A stretch of DNA of 64,000 nt from Pogostemon cablin (lineage: Eukaryota; Streptophyta; Magnoliopsida; Lamiales; Lamiaceae). Made by a program: the position numbers and the translations under genes. This document shows, in pieces, positions 48,473-59,179 of the stretch (within the stretch, counting starts at the first letter, position 1; every line of letters starts with the position of its first letter). The stretch lies in assembly GCA_023678885.1 (NCBI GenBank), contig CM042958.1, forward strand, positions 16,858,852-16,922,851. The letters run 5' to 3'. The notes beneath the pieces were generated by a model, which worked only from the letters and a program-made list of their open reading frames with translations, was not told the DNA's origin and made no database searches.

Positions 48473-49421
48473 CTCCACCATTTATTGATATCCTAAATTT
48501 CATTTTGCTCCTCTATTTTGCTGTCTCTCCCCTTCATTTTTTTTGTACCAGCAATTCTTCTTTTCTCATCCCAATCGATCTTTCATGGTTTAAGAAGAAT
48601 TTCTTTGGATAAATTTATTGTTGAAGAATTTTAAATTTTGTGTGATTAAGAATGGTAACCGTATTTGAACGGCGTCGGGGGCGGTTGAACAATTTGAAGA
48701 AGGCGGAAGTGGTTGAACAAGTAGAAAATTCAGATGAGTGGCTAATTTCATGATTAGCTGATCTTTGGTATGAATAGTGTCTGATTTGCGAGACTCCATC
48801 TTTCTCAATCCTTTCTTCTTTAATGATAAATTAGATGTAAACTACATCATTCTCAATCCTTTATTCTTTAATGATAAATCAAATGTGAATTTGGATTTGT
48901 TGTAAAAGGAATGGTACGGTGTCAATTCTGATGAGAATTACAATAATATTCTCAATCTTCGAAATAACTAATTCTTTAGGCAACAATCCACCCAATCAGC
49001 CCCAACTGTATAGCATCATGAGTGCGAACAGAGGTGGAATCGAAAAAACGCGGACGAAGATGATGTAGAGAGGAGGAGGAGCGAGCAGTAAGGAAACCTG
49101 AGACCTAAGGGGAGGCATAGCCCCGTGGGTACGGAGGTGGAACGGAGGAGAAATCTAAGATCTAAGTGGAGGCGGAGCGCCGTGAATTAGAGGTGGAGGG
49201 GAGGGGAGGGGAGGCGGAGTCCATGGAATGAAGTGGCCGGCAAGCAGAATCGTGAGGGAGGAGGGAGACAGATTGACCTAGCGGAATTGCAGTAGGAATA
49301 AATGATCCAGACGGGTTTTTTTTAGGTTATATATGAGACCCATTTTCTTTATTTGGGCTGGTGTTAACATACACACGATGGTATAGTAGAACAACTCTAT
49401 ATAAAATGAGTTTGGATCTTC
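48473..49421. other. Spacer with a moderately GC-rich, gene-free segment
   Basis: From about 49020 to 49290 the sequence becomes purine- and G-rich (GGAGGGGAGGGGAGGGGAGG near 49195). Upstream (47570-47700) is CT-rich, so the two arms could be distant inverted remnants of one element. No protein-like frame is seen. Confidence 0.35.
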
Positions 49422-49549
49422 TGTGACATTTTGATGTGATATTTTTTTGTCACTCCATTAAATGAGCGACATGTAGGAAAGATGAGAGATACTATATCCT
49501 AATCAATAAACTCTTAGGGGCAAGGATGATGTCACATCAAAGTGTCACA
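49422..49549. mobile_element. TGTGAC-type MITE (128 bp)
   Basis: Left end TGTGACATTTTGATGTGATA; right end in reverse complement TGTGACACTTTGATGTGACA. About 20-bp inverted repeats. The interior holds CACTCCATTAAATGAGCGAC, shared with the adjacent copy. Confidence 0.7.
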
Positions 49550-49574
49550 GGACATTCCGTGCCATATAAAATGA

Positions 49575-49734
49575 GTGTGACATTTCTTGTGTCACTCCAT
49601 TAAATGAGCGACACATAAGAGAGATGAGACATTATACCTTAACCAATAAACCCTTATGGACAAGAATTGATTCAACTTACTATGTGTCATTCTATTAAGA
49701 GATGTTATAGGAGATGTCACGCCAAAGTGTCACA
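49575..49734. mobile_element. TGTGAC-type MITE, second copy (about 160 bp)
   Basis: It starts TGTGACATTTCTTGTGTCAC and ends in reverse complement TGTGACACTTTGGCGTGACA. It is arranged in the same direction as the copy at 49422 only 25 bp away, with interior phrases in the same order. Confidence 0.65.
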
Positions 49735-50345
49735 TGACATCCAATGACATCCGTGCCCCATGATACACCGAATAAATTATGATGATAGTATTAAATGTAC
49801 CTGCTATAAATTATGTATAAAGTTATGATGAGTTTTAATATTTTTATTGATCTAGTCCACCCCATGCTTAACAACAATCTTGTCTCGACGAATTATATAC
49901 AAATAAGAAAAATTACTTTTTTTTTAGGATAATTTGATATTTTTAGGTATTATAAATATGTTATTATGTATTAAAAGGAGTTGAAATTTTTAATTTAAAT
50001 GTGTACTGTGGAGATAAGAGTTAAGTTTTGTTCTTTCTTATAGAAGTATGAAATTATAATTGAGATAAAGAAATTAAATAAAGTGTGAATTTAAAGTTGG
50101 GAATGAGTATTATTTGTGCATAAATAATTGGGTTGGTACGTTCTTTCTTTGCTCTATCATGCAATTTATTGGGAGCGTCTCATTTTCTTCTCTTTTTTCA
50201 TATATGTGAAAAACGCCACCACATACTTAGTATCTGGACCACTCCTTTTTTTCTTCTCTGGTTTAATCATATGCGATGAACCCAACCACTTACACATCAC
50301 ACTTACTTTCATTCAATTATATTTTCACGGCGTTGACAACTTCCA

Positions 50346-51112
50346 TTTTTTTTTTTGAAATTTAGTAAATTTTATTTCAGTATCAATGGTAATCATGTAC
50401 ACAAAGTACAATGCAAACAAGATCTAACACTATATCTATAGTCTAAGCCTAGAGATTCAATTGAGTTAGTAATTCAAGTACAATCTAACAATTTGGGTCT
50501 TAATTTTATTTGCAACGTAACTTGGAGATAACATGCGAGATCTGAACATGATAGCATTCCTCTCCAACCATATATGATATATTGTGGATGAGAAGGTAAT
50601 AAAAAGCAGTTTCCTTGCCTTCACATTGGTCCTCGTGTTTGAGATGATCTTCCGAAATCCATCCACCACTGAGACTACCCTTCTTTTCCATCCCACCCAT
50701 TGATTGATTATATCCCAAATGCGATGTGTGTAAGGATAATGGAAAAATACATGTGATTGAGTTTCTTCCCTACCTACAGAAGCCACATTTGACATCTACA
50801 TCTGTATACCAGGGTCCACTCTTTGTAAGAGTTCGCCCTCGATGCACCAGCCAAAGTCTGAAGGTGTATTTCTTCACTATCCACTTATGCCATATTTGCT
50901 TGTACACAAAGGATGTTTCAGTTGCTTCCTCCTTTCTCATTTGCCGATACATTAGCAAGGGACTAAATTTTCCTTGTACTCAATATGTTTGTATGATCTG
51001 AGTGGCCATTCCAACATTTCCATCTCCCAATCTAATAATTCCATTTCTGATACTTACCAATGTCCTCCATAAATAGGACGAATTAGTTCCAGGAGAAGCT
51101 ATCGTCCAGTGG
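50346..51112 (-). mobile_element. 5'-truncated LINE (non-LTR retrotransposon) with poly(A) tail
   Basis: On the minus strand broken frames read SSYLWRTLVSIRNG then GDGNVGMATQ, HKWIVKKYTFRLWLVHRGRT with SGPWYTDVDVKCGFC, and SHVFFHYPYTHRIWDIINQW, with HIWLERNAIMF further on. This is the C-terminal zinc-binding (zf-RVT) region that follows reverse transcriptase in plant L1-type LINEs. At least one stop and one frameshift are present. The minus-strand 3' end is an A tract (T11 at 50346-50356 on the plus strand). Possible target duplications are ACAACTTCCA (50336-50345) and ATAACTTCTA (51113-51122), 8 of 10 matching. Reverse transcriptase itself is absent. Confidence 0.75.
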
Positions 51113-51448
51113 ATAACTTCTAATTTTTGAACAAAAGAATTGTTACCAAATAGGTTTAATCGCTTTCACATGACAATTTTCACTTTGAACAAAAGAATTG
51201 CTACCACGCCCGTATCAAGTCTAATTCCCACTTATAAACCCATAATCGACGTGAAATTTTGATTGACACCCACCAATATACACGTGGGAGTACGACATGA
51301 AACAAGGCATTTTCAAAAAATTGTGCTTCCACATCCCCTCACACTCTCTATCTTTGCTTATTCATTTTCGCTAGCTACTGATTCTGAGCACTTAATTCTA
51401 AATAAACATCTTCTTGATTCCTACCCCATTGATTGATTATTTCCAACC

Positions 51449-51702
51449 ATGGCAGAGGCTGCAATTCAAGATTTGGTTGAGCAATTGAGTTCTCTAATCG
51501 GGAGAGAGACTGGATTGATAATTGGGGCGGATAAACAAATGAAGAAGCTTTCCGAAACCCTCACCACCATCCAAAAAGTGTTGGAGGATGCCGAAGACAA
51601 GCGATTTCAAGACAAAGTTGTTCAAAATTGGCAGCGGAAGCTCAACGGCATGGCTTTCCAGATCTAAGATATGGTGGACGAGTTCAACACGGATGTCCTC
51701 TG
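51449..51702 (+). pseudogene. CC-NB-LRR relic: N-terminal Rx-type coiled coil only
   Basis: ATG at 51449 opens MAEAAIQDLVEQLSSLIGRE, then KQMKKLSETLTTIQKVLEDA with EDKRFQDKVV, clearly homologous to the first 70 residues of the intact NLR at 54646. The frame hits a TAA just after GMAFQI (51665-51667), then continues in register as DMVDEFNTDVL before a second stop. The sequence after it (GGGATGCAATATTTCTTTAT) matches the flank at about 58321, after another NLR relic. The NB-ARC and LRR regions were therefore lost by deletion. Not expected to be functional. Confidence 0.8.
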
Positions 51703-51792
51703 AATGGGATGCAATATTTCTTTATTTAAAGTGTCTAAATAAATATTCTATTTTAATTTCGATATTTGTATCTAATAAACATAATATATACT

Positions 51793-53786
51793 TGATCGGT
51801 GTCATTTTCACCTAAATTTTAGTGTCTTTTATTATGTATTTTTGTGTGTTTTTATTCATTTTGTATATCATTTGGTGGTGTTATATGAAGATATGGAGAT
51901 GTGTGCTTTGAAATGATATTTTCATGATTAAATGCCTTAAATTGTGCTATATTTGTGAATATTTAGAGAATTGGTGTAATTTGTATGATTTTCAGGTAAA
52001 AATAGATTTTAGACACGATAAGGAAGATGTGGAAAAAATGGAGCTCAATTCGGAGTTGAAACGAGGGAGAACGAGCCAAAGCAAAGATGAAAAACACACG
52101 TCCAACTTGTGTACTTTTTCTGTATTCGTGTGGAGCTCAAAACTAAACCTGTGATACATGTTTGGAAATCCACAGAAGAGAGGGTCGGTGAGCCAAGAAT
52201 CACTCGAATCGGAGATCGAATGTAGAAGTTATGCGCGATATGGTGAGACTACGCTGCACGCGCTACACCTACACTATCAGTGTTTCGAACATGCCCTTGT
52301 ACGCCTTGGCCGTGCGCAAGCATCCGAAACGCCTACACGCCCACCCCATGGCCGTGTTCTACACACGACCTGTGTTCTGACAAAAGTCAGTTTTATGATT
52401 TCCATGTGTTCTAGAAGCTTCCATGGGGGTATAAATGGGATAAATACCGATTTGGTCCCATAACTTTCCTCATGGTCCTTTTTAGTTCGAAAAAAGATAA
52501 GTTTGCCAAATTAGTCCCACCGGTAAAGAAATAGGGTCAAATACGTCCTATTTTCGCCGAAAAACGGTGACACCATCGAAAAATGGCACGTGATTGTCAC
52601 GTGATGGTTGGAATTTTCCAATGGTACTAATTTTGACCACAAATTACGGGATGAATCATTTTGGATCAGTTTCCACACACACTAGACACCTAAATCACAC
52701 ACATTCATCTTCATCTCTTCCACTCTTCACTTCATCCATCCAATCCACTTGATCTTCTCAAATTCATTCATAAATCCATCCATCCACCAATCTAAGAAGA
52801 GAAATTCATCATTGGTTGACGATTTTAGCATGATCAAGGAGGAGGAAGATCAAATGAGAGCTAATTTACCTTTATTTTGTTATTTTCTTCATTATTTGGC
52901 TCAATTGGAGCGTGCCATGGATTATATTGAATTTTTTATGATTTGTAGTGGTTATTCCTCATGTGAGGCTAGCAATATGATTGGTTAGGGATTATGTAGA
53001 TTTTGCACACCACATGTTTGATGAAATGATTGTTATGAATATTTTCTATCATGAATGTTTATTCTCATTTTATGTATGATTTGTGTGATTAAATTTCCTA
53101 TTCATAGTGTTAGGATGATCATTCCAATATTATGCTTAGAGGTTTAATTGAATAATTGATTGCATGAGATGACTATATTAGTATGTAGGGAGTTTGGCCA
53201 TAACCTTCATGTGCTTAGAATCTCATGATAGGACATTATTGATAATTACTTGTAAAAGTGTTTGAAGTGATAAGGGGAACCAAACCAATTTTCACTTAAC
53301 CTTAGAAATTGAACACTAGAAAAACATCCCTGCCTACTAGAGAAAATTCTTTGTGATAATATATCTATATTGATATATTAATATCCGTAAGTACATATAG
53401 GAAGAGTGAGGATTGGAGACGCTCTTTGAGTGCCCTTAATATCATAACATGAAAACCATCAATGCATGTGTATGTGTGAGTCTACATGAGCCTTTTCCAT
53501 GAGTGTTGCTTGTCTTGCATACTTCTTAGATTGCTCTACCTTTATCCATCTTCCATGTCCATTGTATCCATTTATCTTTAGTTGCTTTATTAGTTGTTAG
53601 TTGTAATTAATCAACCCACTCCTTATTGATTAGTCATTCTAGAGTCAAACATCTCTCAAATACGGATACACACTTTCGCCTTTGGGTTCGATATATTATA
53701 AATTTTGCACTTGGTCGCTTACGTGCTACACAAGATAGATTACACTTGCTCTAAATCAATTTAACAAAAATTGAAATCAAGTTCAA
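51793..53786. mobile_element. Solo LTR (1994 bp) of an LTR retrotransposon, perfect 5-bp TSD
   Basis: The element begins TGATCGGTGTCATTTTCACC and ends AATTGAAATCAAGTTCA, obeying the TG...CA rule, and is bounded by ATACT on both sides (51788-51792, 53787-53791). No primer-binding site, polypurine tract, gag or pol follows, so this is a solo LTR left by intra-element recombination. The 3' terminal part reappears inverted from 63431 to the window end. A relic NLR flank at about 58.32-58.45 kb resembles the empty site. It contains one possible nested small element (about 52436-52667). Superfamily not determined. Confidence 0.8.
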
Positions 53787-54645
53787 TACTATTTTACAAT
53801 TTTTTATTTATTACTAATTAAAAAAAAGACTATAACACCTTTGTTTTAAAAAAAATAAAATCAAACCTAAATTTTCTTAAAACATGTGGAAAAAATAATT
53901 GTTTTCATAGAGAGGAAGTGAGGGAATATATAATTTGGATGACTTATCTAAAATCTGTTTGGATTATGTGTCATTTTTTATATTATAAAAAGAAAAATAT
54001 TAATTCTTGGGGTAATAGCTCCCCATTATGATTAGCTCAAAATTAGGATATAATTTTTTTATATTATAAAATATATATTAATAAAATAAAAAATGTGAAA
54101 TAGAGAATTCAAACCACAGTTCATAACACGGTAGAATGATAATTTCCTAAGACTCGGTCCAAAACTTTCTATTCACAGGTGCAAACTTTTCCAATCGATC
54201 TTGAATGTCCAATGTAATTACGATGAATGTCAGCACCGACCGAGCACCTTCCTTCAACTTTTATTCCAAAATTTGAAATTTTATTGAGTATTAAAAATAA
54301 TAATTATTGAGTAAGAGATAAATTCAACTATCATTTTAGAGTCGATTGTGTTGCTGGTGCATCGATATACCTTGAAAATTTTAACCGTTAAATTAATTTT
54401 TAATATGATCTACACTATTAAATATAATAATATAATTAATTTTTTTTAAAAAAACTACCCACTAACTTATATTATAAAATAAATATGGGTGCACGGGTAT
54501 ACGCAGAATGACCCATCATTTTAAGGCGTTTGGTTCTGTATTTGCCTCGCACACTCATCTTCTTCAATTTCTAAACTTCCGTTCACTTTTGCAACTGTCC
54601 TTCGAGTTTCTGTAGACTTCCGCCCCCGCCCATCTTTTTTATATC

Positions 54646-57600
54646 ATGGCAGAAGCAATTTTCAAAGTTTTAATTGATAATTTAACTTGTCTGATTCGAG
54701 AAAAGGTTGGATTGGTGATGGGCGTGGATAAGGAAATGAAGAAGCTTTCCAGCACTCTCACCACCATCCAAACAGTACTGGAAGATGCTGAAGACAAGCA
54801 ATTTGAAAACAAAACGATAAAGAATTGGGTGGGCGAGCTTAACGTCATCGCCTGTGAGATCGAAGACATACTGGACGACTGCAACACGGAGATGTTGAGG
54901 CTGAAGCGCAAAGGAGGCAGATTCAACCTCAAGAAAGTGCTGTTCAAGTACAACATCGGAAGAAGGATCAAGGAAGCTGTTGAGAATTTGGAGTTTGTCG
55001 CCCAAAGTCGCAAGTTTCATTTGGATGAGACTATTTTACGACAGTCGAAGCAGGTGGATTGGAGACGTGAGACGGGATTCATTCTAAATGAGCCCGATCA
55101 CATCTATGGAAGGGATGATGACAGAGAGAAGATTGTTGATGTGCTGGTCAACCAAGTCAAAGATTGTGAGCAACTCTCTGTGCTGCCTATTGTTGGTATT
55201 GGGGGAATGGGTAAGACCACGCTTGCCCAATTCGTGTACAATGACGAGAGGGTGTGCCAGAATTTCGATACCAAGTTATGGGTTTGTGTGTCTGATGATT
55301 TTGACTTGAAGGCCATTCTCAGAGCCATCATACGAGACAAGTCTAATTTGGAGGATTTGAACTCTTTGCAGCTCCGCCTCCGTCAAGAATTGAGTGGGAA
55401 AAGATACTTGTTGATATTAGATGATGTGTGGAATGACAATCAAGAAGATTGGTTTAAGTTAAAAAGCATCCTGGCATGTGGCTCAATGGGTGCTTCCATT
55501 GTGGTCACCACTCGTCTAAAAAAAGTGGCTGATATCATGGGAACTCTTCCCTCTCATTGCTTGTCTCTGTTGTCCGATGAAGATTGTTGGCTCTTGTTTA
55601 AGCTTAGAGCGTTCGGACAAGAGAGCGAGCAATGTGTTGCTAACTTGGAAAGCATAGGAAGGCGAATCGTGAAGAAATGTTGTGGTGTTCCTCTGGCGGC
55701 TAAGGCTCTTGGAGGTCTTCTGCGGTTTAATAAAGAAGAGAAGGAATGGGTTCGTGTAGTGGAGAGTCAGATGTGGAATCTTTCAGAAGCAGAAAGTTCA
55801 ATCTTGGCAGTGTTGAGATTGAGTTACCGCAATCTGCCTTTTATACTGAAGAGTTGTTTTATTCACTGTGCCCTCTTTCCAAAGGATTATGTATTTGGGA
55901 AGACAGAACTGATGTTTCATTGGATGGCTCACGGATGCATTTCATCAGACGGAGAGCGAGAAGTGGAGGAAGTTGGTGATCACGTATGGAATGAGTTGGC
56001 TTTGAGATCATTCTTTCAAGAAATTAATGGGATAGCAGGTGAAATCACTTTTAAAATGCACGATCTTGTCCATGATCTTGCACAATCCATCATGGAGAAC
56101 AGAGTTGATGGGGCAGAGACAAAGATCAGAAGCACAAGTTCTGCTTCCGCGTCCAATTCCAAAATACGACAGGTACGTTGGATCACACGTTATTCTAAGA
56201 CTAGATATTCAAGTATTGCAGCAGAGGTGTCCACATTAACCACCATTATCAACTACCATCGCTTGAGAAGTCTAAACCTATTGGGGTTAAAGATGGAAGA
56301 GTTGCCTGATTCAATAGGCAAGTTGAAACAATTGAGGTACCTGGACTTGTCGTTTTCTTCCATTCGTAGTCTACCTCGTACCTTTTGCGGCCTTTACAAT
56401 TTGCAAATTCTGAAGTTAGGGTGGTGTAGACATCTCAAGAGCTTGCCTAAGAACATTATTTACATGAGTAGCCTCAACTATATGGATTTAAGAGAATGTG
56501 ACTCGTTGATTGGTATGCCGTATAGAATAGGGAAATTAGTTTCTCTAAAGACACTGAATTTGTTCATAGTAGGTGATAAGAAAGGGAATCAACTTGATGA
56601 GTTGGAAGAGTTGAATCTTGGAGGGAGACTTGAAATTAAGCATTTGGAGCGTGTGAAGGACCATACAAATGCGAAGAAAGCAAATCTTAAAGGGAAACCA
56701 AACCTTTGTGATTTAGTGTTGCAATGGGGGGACAGTGAGGACTCATCTGAATCCACAAAACTGATGGATGGTGAGAAGGTACTGGAAGCTCTCGAACCGG
56801 ATCACTTAAATCTGATGACTTTGCGCATCGTTGGTTTCAAATCTCAAAATTTGGCTTCTTGGATAAAAGAGATGAGGAATTTAACTAAGATAGTTATTAT
56901 GAATTGTCGAAATTGTACACAACTTCCGCCTCTGGGTCGTCTTCCTCTTCTCAAGTTGTTGATATTGGAGGGGCTAGATGCATTGGAATATATTGATGTG
57001 AAGATAGATGATATTGGATGTCCGGTATTCCCTTCATTGGAGGAGCTCATATTGAGTAAATTGCCCAGTCTAAAAGGGTTGTTAAAGGAGAAAGGAGCAG
57101 GAGATGTTGGAGAAATATTCCCAAATCTTCAAAGACTAAAGATTGAGGATTGTCCATCATCAACCTTTGTCTCATCTGGTCTAAAAAATCTCAAGGAATT
57201 GAGCTGCGGTGCAAGGATTCTGTCTTCATTTAATTGGAAGTTTAAAAATTTGTCATCTCTTGAAGTTTATTTTGGGGAGATATATGGAACAAGAGCATGC
57301 AATTATCTTCCATTGGAAGGCCTCTGTAATCTCAAGAAGTTGAGCATCCACCGTGCATCATTGGAGAGTGTTTTTCGAGAGGGGTGGTCGAGGCACCTCT
57401 CTGCTCTCAAGGAACTATGGATAGAGCAGTGCCAAGAGTTTGAAGCAGTGATGGCAGAGGAGCTTAAACATCTGCATCTCCTCAGAACCCTGTATTTGTA
57501 TAGTGTCCCAGAAATCGTATCCTTACCACAAGCATTACGCCATCTCCCCTCTCTCCATTCTCTACATCTAAATAGTCTTCACCAACTGACTTCGCTGCCC

Positions 57601-57810
57601 GAATGGTTGCCTGAACTTGAGTCTCTCACTCTGCTGGACATCACATTCTGCCCCAACATTCCATCACTCCCTCCAGCTATGAAGGAATTCACAAGTCTCA
57701 AGTCTCTATGGATTCAAGGATGCCCGAATCTGGAGAGGCGATGTGAGGAACCATATGGTGAGGATTGGCCTAACATTGCACACATCCCCTACCTCCACAT
57801 TGCTTCTTGA
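54646..57810 (+). CDS. Intact CC-NB-LRR immune receptor (RGA2/RGA3-like), single exon
   Basis: 1054 residues without interruption. Rx-type coiled coil 1-120, with EIEDILDD at 71-78 in the EDVID position. NB-ARC: P-loop GIGGMGKT 184-191, RNBS-A (FDTKLWVCVSDDFD, about 207-220), kinase-2 LLILDDVW 255-262, RNBS-B ASIVVTTR 283-290, GLPL-type CGVPLAAKALGG 346-357, RNBS-D CFIHCALFPKDY, and MHD 471-473 within KMHDLVHDLA. About 18-20 irregular LRRs follow from about 530 to the end. All nucleotide-binding motifs are intact, so it should be a working cytoplasmic effector sensor; the ligand is unknown. It is the only intact NLR among at least four broken relatives here. The leader before the ATG is shared with the two pseudogenes downstream, indicating tandem duplication with the promoter. 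Confidence 0.95.
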   Translation: MAEAIFKVLIDNLTCLIREKVGLVMGVDKEMKKLSSTLTTIQTVLEDAEDKQFENKTIKNWVGELNVIACEIEDILDDCNTEMLRLKRKGGRFNLKKVLFKYNIGRRIKEAVENLEFVAQSRKFHLDETILRQSKQVDWRRETGFILNEPDHIYGRDDDREKIVDVLVNQVKDCEQLSVLPIVGIGGMGKTTLAQFVYNDERVCQNFDTKLWVCVSDDFDLKAILRAIIRDKSNLEDLNSLQLRLRQELSGKRYLLILDDVWNDNQEDWFKLKSILACGSMGASIVVTTRLKKVADIMGTLPSHCLSLLSDEDCWLLFKLRAFGQESEQCVANLESIGRRIVKKCCGVPLAAKALGGLLRFNKEEKEWVRVVESQMWNLSEAESSILAVLRLSYRNLPFILKSCFIHCALFPKDYVFGKTELMFHWMAHGCISSDGEREVEEVGDHVWNELALRSFFQEINGIAGEITFKMHDLVHDLAQSIMENRVDGAETKIRSTSSASASNSKIRQVRWITRYSKTRYSSIAAEVSTLTTIINYHRLRSLNLLGLKMEELPDSIGKLKQLRYLDLSFSSIRSLPRTFCGLYNLQILKLGWCRHLKSLPKNIIYMSSLNYMDLRECDSLIGMPYRIGKLVSLKTLNLFIVGDKKGNQLDELEELNLGGRLEIKHLERVKDHTNAKKANLKGKPNLCDLVLQWGDSEDSSESTKLMDGEKVLEALEPDHLNLMTLRIVGFKSQNLASWIKEMRNLTKIVIMNCRNCTQLPPLGRLPLLKLLILEGLDALEYIDVKIDDIGCPVFPSLEELILSKLPSLKGLLKEKGAGDVGEIFPNLQRLKIEDCPSSTFVSSGLKNLKELSCGARILSSFNWKFKNLSSLEVYFGEIYGTRACNYLPLEGLCNLKKLSIHRASLESVFREGWSRHLSALKELWIEQCQEFEAVMAEELKHLHLLRTLYLYSVPEIVSLPQALRHLPSLHSLHLNSLHQLTSLPEWLPELESLTLLDITFCPNIPSLPPAMKEFTSLKSLWIQGCPNLERRCEEPYGEDWPNIAHIPYLHIAS

Positions 57811-58016
57811 TGCAAAAGGTATTATAGCTTCCTTATTTTTTGTTACAAGTAATTAACTTAAGCATATAAATGTCATCCAGATTTCATTACCTTCATACTA
57901 ATTAATGGAAACACTTACTTTTTCTTTTACTAACATTATGAACTCTAGAATGATTGTGATTGATTGCACTTGTGTTCTAACATGGTGTGACAGAGAATCG
58001 ATGAGTGGAATTATGG

Positions 58017-58266
58017 TAACTTAAAATCTATCGGAAGGTGAATTGTGAAGAAATGTGTTGGCGTTCCTCTGCAGCTAAGGCTCACATGTGGGATCGTATT
58101 GTGGTTTTTATCCAAAGGACTGTGAATATGTCAAGAAAGACTTGATCTTTAACAGATGGCTCAGGATGCATATCATCATTCATCAAACATTGGCGATCAA
58201 ATATGGAACGAGTTAGCTCTGAGATCCTTTCCAAGAAGTTGATACAAGTGGACTTTTAAAATGTAC
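58017..58266 (+). pseudogene. Short NB-ARC relic of the same NLR family
   Basis: In shifting frames it reads KSIGR-IVKKC-GVPL, then FYPKDCEYVKKDLIF and a degraded W-R-MHIII, then a LRSF-EVDTSG-like tail, following the order GLPL, RNBS-D and pre-MHD of the intact gene. Many indels and stops. It starts about 200 bp after the stop of the 54646 gene, so it is the remnant of another tandem copy. Confidence 0.65.
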
Positions 58267-58756
58267 AAAATTTATATACCCCATCTTGGAAACCATTTTT
58301 ATTTTTGGATGTCGTCTAAATGAGATGCAATCTTCTTTATTTAATGTCTAAATAAATATTATTATCAATATAATATACTACGCTTTTAATTTCACATTTT
58401 TATATTTTATAATTTATTTATTTATTACTAAAACAAGCTATGTCACCTATCTTTATATAAGAGTTAAAATAACTTTTTAAAATCTGTGGAAAAAAATAAT
58501 TGTTTCCATATAGAGGAATGGAGGGAGTATATAATTTGGATGACTTATTTAAACCCCAAATAATTTCCTTAGACTGGGTCCAAAACTTCCTATTCGCAAG
58601 TGCAACATTTTCTACTTTTGAATGGCAAACGTAATTACGACGGAACAGCTTGAAAAGAATTACTTAGGTGGGTCCTCGGACTAAGTCACCGAGCACCTTC
58701 CTTCAATTTTCCTTTCAAATACTGAAATATTATCTCATAAATAGGAGTATTAAATA

Positions 58757-59033
58757 TTCTCTATATCCATAATACCTTTCATATTTTCCTCATTTGTTTT
58801 TCCCAAAAGATATTTTACATTTCAAAAAAAGAAACATAATTTTATCTAATAACCTCAAAACTTTTATTTCAAATTTGTCACTCATTTTTCAAACACATAT
58901 TATTACTTTATACTTTTTTATTACCTAAAAATAATATAATACTCTTCAAAGTCAATAAAGTTGGTCAAAATGTGCAACTTTTCTTAAATAATGTGAAACA
59001 ATAAACGTGAAAAGTATTATGGAGCGGAGGGAG
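58757..59033. mobile_element. Stowaway-like MITE between NLR copies
   Basis: Left end TTCTCTATATCCATAATACC; right end in reverse complement CTCCCTCCGCTCCATAATAC. TA on both sides (58755-58756, 59034-59035). It lies 150 bp before the start codon of the following pseudogene. Confidence 0.6.
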
Positions 59034-59179
59034 TATAATAATTATTGAGTGAATATAATATTTAACTATTATTTGGTGACGGAAATTTGCTTCTATATTT
59101 GCTCTCAATACTCATCGTTACTAAACTTCTTTTCACTTTTGCAACTGTTAAAAGACTTCCTCCCATAATTTTTCAAATC

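Noticed and set aside
52749..52988. 79-codon frame inside the solo LTR
   Set aside because: It lies within LTR sequence, with no similarity to gag, pol or any domain I recognise.
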